Positions 28,301 through 36,609 of a stretch of DNA of 64,000 nt are shown one piece after another (within the stretch, counting starts at the first letter, position 1; every line of letters starts with the position of its first letter). Under the pieces are notes generated by a model that made no database searches, had not been told where the DNA came from, and saw only the letters and a program-made list of their open reading frames with translations. Made by a program: the position numbers and the translations under genes. This stretch comes from UBA9647 sp963739335 (GTDB taxonomy: Bacteria; Bacteroidota; Ignavibacteria; UBA10030), in contig CAVUAC010000059.1 in assembly GCA_963739335.1 (NCBI GenBank), positions 33,704 through 97,703 on the forward strand, written 5' to 3'.

Positions 28301-28893
28301 GCGAGCATAGTCGGATCGAAGAAGTTGATAATCTTGCAGGGGTTCTTTAGAGAGTCAGTCTCGGGCAGGCCGTCCAGTGCGCTGAAAGTACGAGCAACGT
28401 GCAAATTGATATCGGCATAGATGCCGTTATTCTTCAGCTCGGCAAGGAAGTACTCCAGCTTGTCTAGGGTGGTTGGATTCAATTGGCGGGTCGAAGCCGG
28501 CCAAGGAAAGAACAGGCTCGCATCTGAAAGGGTCCCCCACGGATTGTCCATGCCATGAAAGCGCACCAGGTTGAAGCCCATCTTGCGCAGCCTTCCGGCA
28601 AGGAACCAAGTGTTCGACTTTGCGGGAAAAGGGCTATACCCGAGTACGTTCGTGCCAAAGAACCGGATCGGTTTGCCACGGACTGAGAAATGTCCATCAC
28701 CGTCAATCGAGACGAAGTCCTGATCCGTCAATGGCGTTCGAGGAAACTGAGGAATGAACCGGGTGCTCCCTGTGTCCGCTGCGGGCAAGTAGAAACTGAA
28801 ACCTCCGGTGAAGTTCTGAGCGAAGGCTGGCGAGGATGAAAGAAAGATGAGAAGGATGGACCGCAACGGTTGGATGACGGTGTGGCGTTTCAC
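25348..28893 (-). CDS. Secreted glycoside-hydrolase-like protein (clan GH-A type) with T9SS sorting tail
   Basis: About 1181 aa from a GTG start at 28893; AGAGGAGG sits 4 nt upstream and a signal peptide (ending PAFAQ) follows, so the longer upstream reading is rejected. The N-terminal half looks like a (beta/alpha)8 hydrolase: VRFHGMDNPWGTL, MAMVELTNENCLYH (probable acid/base Glu in NEN) and FTISEYNHAWPNRF (probable nucleophile Glu). A jelly-roll-like insertion (QVVNGAFEDDRSLTPWIMEV) resembles a carbohydrate-binding module. Ig/cadherin-like modules (LSFTYTATDLYSDSLKFML) precede the tail, which begins GLAQNYPNPFNPSTNIQFD and ends KKMALVR. The exact GH family and substrate are uncertain (GH5-like or a relative). 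It would be secreted by type IX secretion. Confidence 0.78.
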   Translation of the reverse strand: MKRHTVIQPLRSILLIFLSSSPAFAQNFTGGFSFYLPAADTGSTRFIPQFPRTPLTDQDFVSIDGDGHFSVRGKPIRFFGTNVLGYSPFPAKSNTWFLAGRLRKMGFNLVRFHGMDNPWGTLSDASLFFPWPASTRQLNPTTLDKLEYFLAELKNNGIYADINLHVARTFSALDGLPETDSLKNPCKIINFFDPTMLALHKEYAKQLLTHVSPYTGKSLANDPVMAMVELTNENCLYHDWRWGTLKPIADGGILTVRHIKMLDTLWVSYLRSRYATTSALATAWNAESYDARAGDQVVNGAFEDDRSLTPWIMEVHPPAGAYMLRDTTTPHSGKYSAKVVVTQVDGTLWHLQWKQIGIVTLKDTMYLVSFAARSDSARSISVSLARDIAPTTYIGEMNVSLQPQWNTYAFYVRAPVTQDSVRLTFILGGQVGTYWFDDLSMTTACTGLLSDESLASSFVRRIAYDDCPHYSNQRVRDMSAFYIKLEDDYFAQMRSYLKDTLFVRVPISGTNNLYGPVDAIVQSKLDYVDNHNYWDHPIFPYGIRHWYDPDWTITNTAMVESKNGGTISMLMAAAPASGKPFTISEYNHAWPNRFISEAMLFITGYASFQSVDAFMFFDYNGLMNDDWDTDWVGDHFCIHRNSAMMALVPSCAMAYRSGLISKARQTLLINYAPDDYLLLPRRSYLSDTWYDPPPPNDPKLALKYGIRMGSSSSITPLNPLLLPSIPTNPYVTDTKEITWNTDGLLAVATGRFAGATGILNNFVNQAVGPLMIKAASGFGTLTWASLSTDSLQKAPLSLLTISTRVQNTGMVWDGTTTIHDQWGMSPTQVEPLQLSLQLTMQADSVRVYPLDTYGRETRGYTTYQPTSANTFAITIDQNRLQSMWFGVQAFKGNLRPSFVAKLCDTTIAQNQTLSFTYTATDLYSDSLKFMLVNPPPGASLTPAGVFSWKPSYTQQGVFSIVVVVSKTFSSFTDTARAIVAVTKINQKPVLNFQSPAAGALTAISRNKPQTFAVSVTDLNADPLTYTWKVNGGVVKTGTDSSYTQSFADSHNTPEWVRVIWSKPNGVMPDSVTWNFVITLISMDQNVIPTEFGLAQNYPNPFNPSTNIQFDLPKSALVTLEIYDILGGRVRTLVRGEVMDAGRYTAAWDGRDESGTSVASEVYVYRISAGDFHASKKMALVR

Positions 28894-29086
28894 AAAACCT
28901 CCTCTGCGAGGTCGTTGTTGGACGGAGGGCGAAACAGAATGGGCCCCTTTCATCACGTTTGCTCCGCCAAAAGGTGAAGCATGGCAGACGCACAAATCAC
29001 GGAATCCAGAGGTCCTCAATCCCGCTTTCCACGGGTCAGACTCGTAATTCAACGGCGGGTACGGTGTGTGAATGTAAAACTACGCT

Positions 29087-29252
29087 TGCCTTAAACCAAA
29101 AGCAAACAGGGGTGACCTTCGAGGGAAAAAACGGGGTATGATCAAAGAATTCCTAAGCAAAACAAAGAATCCCCACCGACTTGTCCCGTGAGCCGAAGAC
29201 GAAACGGGATCTTCACCGATGAGGATTCTTCTTTAGAGAGAGTAGCGGAGAC
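29087..29252. repeat. Dispersed ~155-bp repeat (AAACCAAAAGC family), copy 1, with tag-like end
   Basis: Shared with 39319-39474 nearly throughout and, with an internal deletion, with 36610-36706. The unit begins near AAACCAAAAGCAAACAG, passes through AAGAATTCCT and AAAACAAAGAATCC, and ends with GATGAGGATTCTTCTTT, which can pair with the preceding AAAGAATCC. It is followed at 29242 by GTAGCGGAGAC, a two-mismatch form of the 11-bp tag. It lies in the ~500-bp gap between the glycoside-hydrolase-like gene and a small plus-strand gene. Confidence 0.8.
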
Positions 29253-29391
29253 GTACCCCCGGTTTGTGCGCCTATTTGAACCATTGGTTAGAGCTACATT
29301 CATTTGAGTGTGGCTTTTTTGTGCTTTCTTTGCAATAAAGGGATATGATATACAGACCAGTCACCTCCCATGACCTTTGTCTGGAGCCGCT

Positions 29392-29622
29392 ATGATTGAC
29401 GTAATTTTTGAAAAGGGTGCTTCTCAAACCTTCCGCAAAGAAATCACAATTGCCATCTTAAAAGGCGGTTGCCCGAATTGTGGAGGTAAGTACAGAATAA
29501 GTATCACCTTCAAGGCCAGACATGAAGAGCATCCTGTTGTAAACAATGTTTGCCATCCTGAATTCATTAAAGCTCTCAACAAACGATTGCGGCTTGGTTT
29601 GCAGCTTCGTATGTCCCATTGA
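29392..29622 (+). CDS. Small hypothetical protein with CPNCGG motif
   Basis: 76 aa from ATG 29392, chosen because GGAG lies 5 nt upstream; an alternative in-frame start is 15 nt earlier. The protein has one CPNCGG knuckle (about residues 27-32) and a later single Cys, so a zinc site is possible but incomplete. The rest (EKGASQTFRKEITIAILK, ISITFKARHEEHPVV) matches no family I recognise. It is one of very few plus-strand genes here and sits inside repeat-rich accessory DNA. Real expression is plausible but unproven. Confidence 0.5.
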   Translation: MIDVIFEKGASQTFRKEITIAILKGGCPNCGGKYRISITFKARHEEHPVVNNVCHPEFIKALNKRLRLGLQLRMSH

Positions 29623-29663
29623 GAGTAACTAAGATGAAAGTGAACTAACCAAGAGGCACTCTG

Positions 29664-29834
29664 ATGTGGGAAAACCTATTCGCTTTCTTTACCAAAGAGA
29701 ACAATGCTCTCTTCAAAATGCCCCCTCTCCTGATCAGAAAGCGTAATGTCGATTTGGCGTCGACTTCGAATGCCAACCTTAGCCAAGGCAGCGTGGCGCA
29801 CAACGCTCAGGCAAACCACAGTGGTTTTTGGTGA
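29664..29834 (+). CDS. Possible 56-aa ORF, unknown
   Basis: A short plus-strand ORF starts MWENLFAFFTKENNALFK and ends in HSGFW. AGAGG lies about 7 nt before the ATG. It follows the CPNCGG protein by 41 nt. No family is recognised and composition gives no strong coding signal, so it may be chance. The DNA on to 29958 holds nothing else I can name. Confidence 0.2.
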   Translation: MWENLFAFFTKENNALFKMPPLLIRKRNVDLASTSNANLSQGSVAHNAQANHSGFW

Positions 29835-29958
29835 CCAAGACTTTTGTGCGCTCTAACTGAGCCTAAGAAATGACACCAATGAGCGAGTGAATCAGCTTAT
29901 CACTAGTCCGCGAACGTCGTGCAGCCTCGTTCATCACGAATTCACCAAATGCTTCGGG

Positions 29959-30441
29959 CTATTTCGGCAATGGCTTGTCGCTGTTGGCGATGTCTACAAT
30001 AGCCTTCCATTTTCCGTCTATCTTCTTGTAGACAGTAACCCATTTTCCCATCTCATCAACAAGTCCCTTCGGAGTGTTGTGGCTATAGCGCTGAGTGCCC
30101 CGGGTGTATGCGAGGTCGCCGGAGGCTGAGACCTCAACGGTGTCGACCGCATCCGAGAGGGTGTAAGAAACAAGAGTGTCGGCAAGCCAGGATTCATACG
30201 CTTTCCGAATGGCTTGATGACCCACGCTGACTGGCGCGTTCGGATCCATCGTTACAGCTTCAGGCGCATATAAACTGACTATCTTGTCAATGTCCCTTGC
30301 CCTGGCTGCAGTTAGCCACTGAGCGTCAATGTCGCGTAGTGCATTTGCCTCGGCGCGAGTGTCGACTGCCGGTGTGCGAGTACATCCAATGAGAAAAAAG
30401 CACACGGAGGCTGAGAGCATCAAGAGCCTTCTGGTAAACAT
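29959..30441 (-). CDS. SnoaL-like/DUF4440-type (NTF2-fold) lipoprotein
   Basis: 160 aa from ATG 30441, chosen because AAAGGAGG is perfectly spaced and a lipoprotein signal follows (SVCFFLIGC lipobox, Cys ~21). The mature part reads as an NTF2-like fold: ALRDIDAQWLTAARARDIDK, IVSLYAPEAVTMDPNAPV, GHQAIRKAYESWL, YTRGTQRYSHNTPKG and a C-terminal KKIDGKWKAIVDIANS. These patterns match DUF4440/SnoaL proteins, which bind or act on small molecules. No catalytic role can be assigned. It would be anchored to a membrane facing the periplasm. It is monocistronic, with 203 bp to the next gene upstream on this strand. Confidence 0.82.
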   Translation of the reverse strand: MFTRRLLMLSASVCFFLIGCTRTPAVDTRAEANALRDIDAQWLTAARARDIDKIVSLYAPEAVTMDPNAPVSVGHQAIRKAYESWLADTLVSYTLSDAVDTVEVSASGDLAYTRGTQRYSHNTPKGLVDEMGKWVTVYKKIDGKWKAIVDIANSDKPLPK

Positions 30442-30644
30442 AGTGACCTCCTTTGTCTTTGTTGAACGGATATAAATAGGAGCCTCATCAGCTGAGGCTG
30501 CGTGGCGCCTAACGTTTAACAACGAATTTCATTTGTCCTCCCAATACGGGAGCATGCACGCAGTGCTGCGTCTATCTGTCTTAAGGACTCGGGATAAGGT
30601 AAAAGCCGCTGTTGTTCACAGATATGTACAGTGTTTCGTGGCGA

Positions 30645-32330
30645 TCATTTCTTCAATTGGATCGAAACCACCCTCGGCGTGTAGAGTGTAGGGTTCGAGA
30701 CTAACTTCGAGAATTGAGCTGAGCTGCAGTTATACGTGATAATCATTGTGCTAGTCCTGTCGTCGTAGAACTGCATATGCTGACTTCCCAGATAACAGAA
30801 ATTGTCCTTGTCGTATACCGCCGATCCGGGAGTCTGCTCTGGACACTGATAAACCACCTCCTCCTCAGACCATGGGCCTTTGAGTTCAGGTGCAGTCCGA
30901 ATCCGGATGTCTCTACTGAGAAAGCCCGGACCACATATCATGATCCATTGCTTCAACTTGGCATGGTATTCCACCGATTGACCGGGATTGCCTTTCATCA
31001 CGATCTCCATGTCGTGCGCTTCCGTTCCGTTCTTCCATACTCCGCCTACGGCGTAATACTCAACATGTCCTTCGGGTGATTCGATGTTGCCAAGCGGAAC
31101 CCGCAAGAGGTGGGTGTCGTTTGTCTTCCCATCAACGAACAGATAGACGTACTGTCCCTCTTTGACCAACTGCCCGTTCCAAGTGTCGTGACTGATGACG
31201 TGGGACCAAGGTATGAGCTCGATGGTCCAGCGGTCAGGATCTGATTCGTTCGGGTTGACAATCTTTGCAAGTGATAGTCCAACGCCATCAAAGTTAAAGA
31301 TGTCGCCCGGGGGAGCAGCATGAAGTTTCGGTCCGATTTTCTGCAAGACTACGTACAAGATGTTGCCATCCATGAATGCATCTGCAACCCAGTACCGGTA
31401 ACGGGTCGTGAAGCTTTCGAACAATGGCCTGGGATGTGCGGTGTACTGGTCTCGCCAGTAATACCGAATGGTGGATTTGCCGTCCCGGTCGCAGGTCGAG
31501 ATGCCAATCGTGTTTGATACCATGCGCGCTCCGGAGCGTGATGTCTGCTGTTGTTGTCCGACGAACGTGTCACTGAACAGCCAGAGGGTTTTCGTTGGGC
31601 TCAGAGGAACAGATACATCTTCATCGCCTCCAAGCCATCCATCTTTCATCGGAAAGCTCGGGACGCACTTTTGTCTTGCATGTGTTCGCTCTTCCACCGG
31701 TGCCGTACGCTTGGCTTCCGGCTTGGTAACGATGGTATCGGCGAGACCCATCGTGGCGATACGACGAAAGTTGATGTTGTCTTCGAAGAAGCCCGCTGCT
31801 TTTGCGTGCTGCACAAGGAAGATCTTGAGAGTGTCAGCCGGCGCGGTGAGAATCAACCGGTTCTCGGACCAGACATAGTTTAGGGAGATCTTTCTAGTAA
31901 CAACGGAATCGTAGAACCACCGATAATTCATGGGAGCAAGGCCCAGTGTTTCCGTGCCGATATTCATTTTGAACAATGTGTGCGCGGTGATCAGATGTTT
32001 CCTCGCGTATTCGTTACCCATGGTATCGGGCACCACTGGTAAGAGGTCAAGCATGATGTCGTCTCCCACACGACCGAACATCCCCTCAAAGAGAGAAGGT
32101 TGCCTCGCGGATACGTACCGGACACTATAGAAATTGTCCCCGACTCTTTTAATGGAGAGCGTATCCCCATCGGCGGAATCGATGCACCACGTCCCTTCAA
32201 CCTTCGTCAGAACTCTTGCATCTCGATCAGCGAACGGCGAACATAGCGAGAGTATATCTTGAGCATCTGCCTGTTCAGCAAGGGTAGCTGCGATGGCAAA
32301 CACTACGACCAAACTTACTAAGCTCTTCAA
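30645..32330 (-). CDS. Secreted protein with DUF4185-like beta-propeller domain
   Basis: 561 aa starting at a TTG (32328-32330) preceded by GAGGAG; a signal peptide follows (ending EQADAQ). An N-terminal lipocalin-like segment (GTWCIDSADGDTLSIKRVG) covers about 45-100. The C-terminal ~330 residues show the DUF4185 pattern: GWLGGDEDVSVPL, KTLWLFSDTFVG, RMVSNTIGIS, YWVADAFMDGNILYVVLQK, and later WIMICGPGFLSRDIRIRTA and LKGPWS. Proteins with this domain are often linked to glycan processing, but activity is not established from sequence. It is flanked upstream on this strand by a kinase remnant. Confidence 0.7.
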   Translation of the reverse strand: MKSLVSLVVVFAIAATLAEQADAQDILSLCSPFADRDARVLTKVEGTWCIDSADGDTLSIKRVGDNFYSVRYVSARQPSLFEGMFGRVGDDIMLDLLPVVPDTMGNEYARKHLITAHTLFKMNIGTETLGLAPMNYRWFYDSVVTRKISLNYVWSENRLILTAPADTLKIFLVQHAKAAGFFEDNINFRRIATMGLADTIVTKPEAKRTAPVEERTHARQKCVPSFPMKDGWLGGDEDVSVPLSPTKTLWLFSDTFVGQQQQTSRSGARMVSNTIGISTCDRDGKSTIRYYWRDQYTAHPRPLFESFTTRYRYWVADAFMDGNILYVVLQKIGPKLHAAPPGDIFNFDGVGLSLAKIVNPNESDPDRWTIELIPWSHVISHDTWNGQLVKEGQYVYLFVDGKTNDTHLLRVPLGNIESPEGHVEYYAVGGVWKNGTEAHDMEIVMKGNPGQSVEYHAKLKQWIMICGPGFLSRDIRIRTAPELKGPWSEEEVVYQCPEQTPGSAVYDKDNFCYLGSQHMQFYDDRTSTMIITYNCSSAQFSKLVSNPTLYTPRVVSIQLKK

Positions 32331-32476
32331 GTTGAGTTCTCCTCTTCAGCACCAATAAATGTGATAACAATGGCGGCTAACGATTTCGCAGCAAACCGCA
32401 GTGCCGTTGCCGAACTCTTTCTGTCTATGATTGTGTGGGCAGGGGCATTGAGCGAGTGAACGAGCCCGAAACAGCT

Positions 32477-32680
32477 TTACAACATCTTTGCGTTGTTAAC
32501 AGCCTGCGCTTCCTGCAGAAACCTTGCTCGTTCAGGTTCGTGCACTTCGAGCCCGCGAGGAAGGAACTTGAGGGCAACGGTGCGTTTGAGCTTGGTGTCT
32601 TCGGCCTTGTACACCACACCCATTCCGCCTTCACCGAGCTTCTCAAGAATGTGGAAATGAGAGATTGTTTGCCCGATCAT
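32477..32680 (-). pseudogene. Truncated Ser/Thr protein kinase N-terminus
   Basis: Only the first ~60 codons of a Hanks-type kinase remain: the MIGQTISHFHILEKLGEGG start, the glycine loop GEGGMGVVYKAED, and the VALKFLP lysine strand with FLQEAQA. Similarity stops at QEAQA and the frame closes seven residues later. There is no catalytic loop and no DFG. The first 30 residues are nearly identical to those of the kinase genes starting at 33475, 36480 and 39165, so this is a deleted tandem paralogue. Confidence 0.85.
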
Positions 32681-32775
32681 GGTGGTTGAATCATTTTTTC
32701 ATTTGTCCATTGATTCAGTGACGCGATGGCACGGCCTCCCAATCCCCTACGACCTGATCACCCGATGACACCAAT

Positions 32776-33231
32776 CTACTCCTGTTCAAGGAGCGGAACA
32801 GAAATCCTGATGAGCGTGTCAATTGGAACGCCGCGACGCAATGCCGGCTGAAACTTCCATTGAACGACTGCTTTCAAGACGGCTTTGTTAAAATATGCAT
32901 TGCCACTCGAGTCAATCCACGCCCTTTTCACGTTTCCCCTCTTTGTGATAACTGCTTTCACCATCACCGAGTCGTATATCCGGACGCTCCTGCCAACCGG
33001 AGGAATAACGCCAGCTCTGTAGATCGGTATGGGTGGAAGAGTGAGAGTTGTCGTGTCCTTGGTAGTCCATGCGGTGGTGTCCTCACGGAGTAGCTCAACA
33101 AATTCGTCTGTGAGCTTGACCTGCAACTTGTCGGCAGGCGGTGCTTTCAGGCCGCTGCATTGTTCAACAGGTACCAAAACGAATAGCACTGCTGTGACCG
33201 TCAGTATCGTGGCGATCGATGTGACATTCAT
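32776..33231 (-). CDS. TonB C-terminal-domain (energy-transducer-like) protein
   Basis: 151 aa from ATG 33231 behind GGAGG. A hydrophobic N-terminus (SIATILTVTAVLFVLVPV) is a signal anchor or signal peptide, possibly lipidated at VEQC. The C-terminal ~80 residues are TonB-like: VMVKAVITKRGNVKRAWID, NKAVLKAVVQWKFQPALRRG and VPIDTLIRISVPL, close to the 'V.V...I...G.V....++.SSG...D.A...A...W.F.P....G.PV' consensus. The proline-rich spacer of true TonB is absent, so it may be a TonB-box-independent relative. It sits between two kinase remnants on the same strand. Confidence 0.8.
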   Translation of the reverse strand: MNVTSIATILTVTAVLFVLVPVEQCSGLKAPPADKLQVKLTDEFVELLREDTTAWTTKDTTTLTLPPIPIYRAGVIPPVGRSVRIYDSVMVKAVITKRGNVKRAWIDSSGNAYFNKAVLKAVVQWKFQPALRRGVPIDTLIRISVPLLEQE

Positions 33232-33248
33232 CTCGTCCTCCGTTGCTG

Positions 33249-33475
33249 GTGCTTTCAAGCACCCTGTGGTGGGAAACCGGTGGCCATTTCTCCGACCCAA
33301 TTTTCTTCAGGAACGCCGTAAATCGTGCATCCGAGCGCAGATTGTCGGATGATGGTTCTGCTTTTTGGCTGACCCGGACCGTGCGCTTGGTGTCCTCGGC
33401 CCTGTACACCACACCCATGCCTCCGGCACCAAGTTTCTCAAGGATTTTGTAGTGGGATACGATTTGACCGATCAT
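33249..33475 (-). pseudogene. Internally deleted Ser/Thr kinase: only the two ends remain
   Basis: The reading starts MIGQIVSHYKILEKLGAGGM through VVYRAEDTK, that is the glycine-rich loop. Within a few residues it jumps to DNLRSDARFTAFLKKIG, the C-terminal signature of TPR-bearing kinases (compare DKLRTDLRFASLLQRIG at the end of the gene at 36942). Thus roughly 700 codons of a kinase-TPR protein have been excised, leaving start and tail joined in frame. The tail then runs on until it overlaps the TonB-like gene in another frame. Confidence 0.8.
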
Positions 33476-33516
33476 AGTCTACGATGGTGGACTCGGTGTC
33501 TTATGCGCGATTGCGG

Positions 33517-35715
33517 CTACCGCGCTTTTATCTTTGCCAACCTCGCCCGCGGATTCTTCGGCTCTAGACGGTCCGCATCGGCGTTCTTCCAGATCGAAAG
33601 GAATTTCTCGTACTGCGCGACGGCCTTCTCCTTCATCCCCTTCTTCTCATACAGCTTTGCCAGCTCATAGCGATGCAAAGGATGGATCAATCTCCTGTCT
33701 TTGCTGCTGGGATCGAAATGCGTGATGCGTTCGTACTCCGCGATGGCTAAGTCGATATCTCCCTTCTGCACATATGCTCTTGCCAATCCATCCCGTGCGA
33801 AGGTGAGATTGTAGGATACCATGAGTGTAGGAAAGGACATAAGTGGCGGTGGCAAGGCCGGCGGATTTTTCAAATGATTGATCGCTCGATCAACGTTCCC
33901 CTGCACCAAGAACAACTCGCCTTGCACTTGATGAACTTCAAACGGTAGCGAGGATTTTGCCACTTCCATGATTTTTTGCGGCGTTGGAGGCAATTCGGCA
34001 AGCATCTTCTCGACAGGTTGCGTTTGGCCCTCTCTCAGAAAGAGCTTTGCTCGTTGAAGCTCAAGAAGGCGGGCAAGGAGATCGAAAACCCCAGATTGTT
34101 CGCTTGCACGAGCTCTTGTGAGTCTGGCGGCCTCTGCGAAGGCATTTCTGGCACGATCAAACTGTCCACGATCTGCGAGGATAACAGCTCTCAAACCCTC
34201 AAGCCCCCCTTCATACCACTGATTGCCTGACTTCTTGAACAGCTCGGAAGCTGCGGCGATCCTCGTTGATGCTTCCGAATTTCTACCAAGCCACCAAGCA
34301 AAAAAGCACTGCAGGAATCTTGCTGTGTTTTCCTCGGGGCGCTTCTCGATCCACTTCACCGCATCCGCATAGTTCTCAGTCAACGCATAGATATATGCGA
34401 TCTGGAAATACGAGAATCGTGGGTTTATTTCTAGGGCCTGCTTGTAGTTTGCGATCGACTCATCAAGCCTCCCCATAAGGAAGTACATCTCTCCCATCGA
34501 GTCATACGGATTTGCATCACCGGGCGACATAGACGCATACTGTTTGAGTAGCCTGAGCGCATTTTCGTAATCGCCTTTGAAGAAGTACTCGTAGGCAAGT
34601 TGATTCACCGCTAACCCCCACGTCGGGTCCAAATCGATCGCCTGTTGTAACTGAGGAATAGCTTCTTCTCCCCCGAGGGTATAGAGACGATAGTGTACCT
34701 CTTTCTCTCTCGGGAACTCCGACTCAAGCTGTTTCAGAATTTGGTATTGCTTTTCCCGATCGCTTTCAATAGCGTCGGCATATGCTGCGTCGATGTACAG
34801 CTTCTCCTTCCGGGGGACTTTGTCCGAGAACTTGAATGCCCGCTCGTACGCGGCGCGCGCCGATTGCTCATCCCCGAGAAAATTGTAATTTCGCGGAAGA
34901 TAGAGCTGTGCCATCGCGAACGTTGAGTCGAGAGAGGTCGCTTTTTCGAGGTACCGCCGGGCTTCTATGAAATCCATTTTTTCGTGCTCTTGCACACCCC
35001 TCAAGTAAAAATTGTATGCGTCAAGCGAGGAAGTGGTGCCCGCGGTGATTGCTTTCTGTTCGACTGCGACTTTGGATTCCGGCAGCCCGATCCCCGTAGC
35101 GATCTGTTTCCCCAGTTCATCGATCTGCACCTCCAGAATACTTCTCACGCCTTTACCCTTCGAGCCTGCGCTTTTCAGGAGCTGTTTCGTTTCTACGTCG
35201 ACCACCTGCACCGCAGTAGCAAACATGTCTCCCATTTTGACAAAGCTTCCTGTGACCAACGCTTTGACGCTATCTCGCCGGCACACCTCAAAGCCAAGAT
35301 CCGTGTTTATCGCCTGTGTGTCCGCTTTTCCCATCTGCTTCAGCAGGTCCCTCATCCGCTCCCTCGTGGTGACCCTCAGTGAAGTGGATTGCTCAAGGCT
35401 CGTGATGAGGAGGCTGGGAATGGCAGAGCGGAGATAGTCGAATTGAGGATCACCTGTCTGGTTTTCAAACGGGATCACTGCGATCGGTATTCGTTTCGCA
35501 CCAAGGACAGGACCATGAATTGACGGCCACACCAGCAAGTAAAGCAGCACCAACACAACCATGGACCCTGCACTGATCGCAGATGGGCGCAACCATTTCT
35601 TGCGCAGCAAATTCTCCAGCGGCTTCGCGGTTTCAGCAAGCAGGTGTTCGGAGGGCCTCAAGACCTTTGATGTCTGCTTCCTCAGTCTGCGTAGATCGAT
35701 CACCATCTCCGCCAC
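33517..35715 (-). CDS. TPR-repeat C-terminal part of a Ser/Thr kinase, now separated from its kinase domain
   Basis: Intact frame of 732 codons. It starts with the last helix of a kinase C-lobe (AEMVIDLRRLRKQ), then a transmembrane helix (VVLVLLYLLVWP). A TolB/FlgO-like domain follows (IAVIPFENQTGDPQFDYL, SLLITSLEQSTSLRVTTRERM). Many TPRs come next (EARRYLEKATSLDSTFAMAQ, ESIANYKQALEINPRFSYF, ALAEYERITHFDP-type repeats). The first codon of the open frame is GTG and no ribosome site is visible, so as an independent gene it is doubtful. It was clearly the 3' part of the kinase gene starting at 36480. The lack of frameshifts over 2.2 kb contrasts with the 750 bp upstream. Confidence 0.75.
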   Translation of the reverse strand: MAEMVIDLRRLRKQTSKVLRPSEHLLAETAKPLENLLRKKWLRPSAISAGSMVVLVLLYLLVWPSIHGPVLGAKRIPIAVIPFENQTGDPQFDYLRSAIPSLLITSLEQSTSLRVTTRERMRDLLKQMGKADTQAINTDLGFEVCRRDSVKALVTGSFVKMGDMFATAVQVVDVETKQLLKSAGSKGKGVRSILEVQIDELGKQIATGIGLPESKVAVEQKAITAGTTSSLDAYNFYLRGVQEHEKMDFIEARRYLEKATSLDSTFAMAQLYLPRNYNFLGDEQSARAAYERAFKFSDKVPRKEKLYIDAAYADAIESDREKQYQILKQLESEFPREKEVHYRLYTLGGEEAIPQLQQAIDLDPTWGLAVNQLAYEYFFKGDYENALRLLKQYASMSPGDANPYDSMGEMYFLMGRLDESIANYKQALEINPRFSYFQIAYIYALTENYADAVKWIEKRPEENTARFLQCFFAWWLGRNSEASTRIAAASELFKKSGNQWYEGGLEGLRAVILADRGQFDRARNAFAEAARLTRARASEQSGVFDLLARLLELQRAKLFLREGQTQPVEKMLAELPPTPQKIMEVAKSSLPFEVHQVQGELFLVQGNVDRAINHLKNPPALPPPLMSFPTLMVSYNLTFARDGLARAYVQKGDIDLAIAEYERITHFDPSSKDRRLIHPLHRYELAKLYEKKGMKEKAVAQYEKFLSIWKNADADRLEPKNPRARLAKIKAR

Positions 35716-36480
35716 GTTCTGATACCGGTCATTGGGATCTTTTTCCAGCGCTCGGTTCAGAATGTGTACAACTCGGAGGAGATTTCCGGCAGGTGGTTCT
35801 GTATGGGTGTCGGCTCCTCATTCACGATCGAATACACCATCGCTGCCTCATGCTCACCACGGAACGGCAGATGTCCTGTGAGCATCTCGTACAGCACCAC
35901 TCCGAACGAGAAAGATGTCGCTCCGTGCATCAACCTCTCCGCCCTCGTATCTGCTCAGGAGCCATATACGCCAGCGTCCCCACCGTGCTCGAGGTCTTCG
36001 TCAGCTTCAGTGATCCCTTCAGTTTGGCCAGACCCAAAGTCCATCACCTTGATCTGGTTCTTCGAGTTGACCATGATGTTATCGGTCTTGATGTCACGGT
36101 GCACGATCCCTTTGCTGTGGGCTTCCTGCAGAGCTTCACCGATCTGAATTGCGTAATCGATGGCAGTCTGCGTTTTCTGCACAGGGACCATCTGCCTCAA
36201 GGTCTTGCCGTCCACGTATTCCATCACGATGAATTGCTGATCTTCGTATCGTGCAGATATCGTAGATGGTGCAGACGTTGGGATGGTTGATGGCGGAAGC
36301 GGCTTGAGCTTCTTGCAGGAACCGGGCTCGTTCAGGTTCGTGGGCTTCGAGACCCCTGTGGGAGGAATTTCAGGGCAACGGTGCGCTTGAGGTTGGTGTC
36401 TTCGGCTTTGTACACCACACCCATCCCGCCTTCGCCGAGCTTTTCAAGAATGTGGAAATGAGAGATTGTTTGCCCGATCA
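35716..36480 (-). pseudogene. Ser/Thr kinase catalytic domain broken by about six frameshifts
   Basis: Starting at ATG 36480 the kinase domain can be followed end to end only by changing frame near 36354, 36255, 36032, 35942, 35910 and 35768. The pieces are conserved: GEGGMGVVYKAED, FLQEAQAASAINHPNVCTIY, FIVMEYVDGKTLRQM, GIVHRDIKTDNIMVN, VMDFG, KTSSTVGTLAYMAPEQIRG, MLTGHLPFRGEHEAA, and NRALEKDPNDRYQ. Most breaks look like one extra base at short homopolymers. The downstream TPR part is open. Either the consensus is poor where paralogous kinases cross-map, or the gene is freshly decaying. Confidence 0.85.
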
Positions 36481-36609
36481 TAGGACCTCCATTGGTGGGA
36501 ATCGGGACTGGAAAGGCACATCTACGGTTCTTCGATGCAGCAGGCCGGTAAATTCTACATCACAAAGCTACTGCAGTTCAGGCTGAAAGGCAAATGGCAG
36601 AGTACGTCT

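Noticed and set aside
30495..30520. attC-like motif GCGTGGCGCCTAACG (possible integron cassette site)
   Set aside because: GCCTAAC resembles the attC R'' box, but no matching GTTRRRY partner, no paired core boxes and no integrase gene are found at suitable distance.
32364..32420. GGCTAACGATTTCGCAGCAAACC as a second possible attC site
   Set aside because: The box deviates from RYYYAAC and no folded attC structure could be drawn; gene orientation is also not cassette-like.
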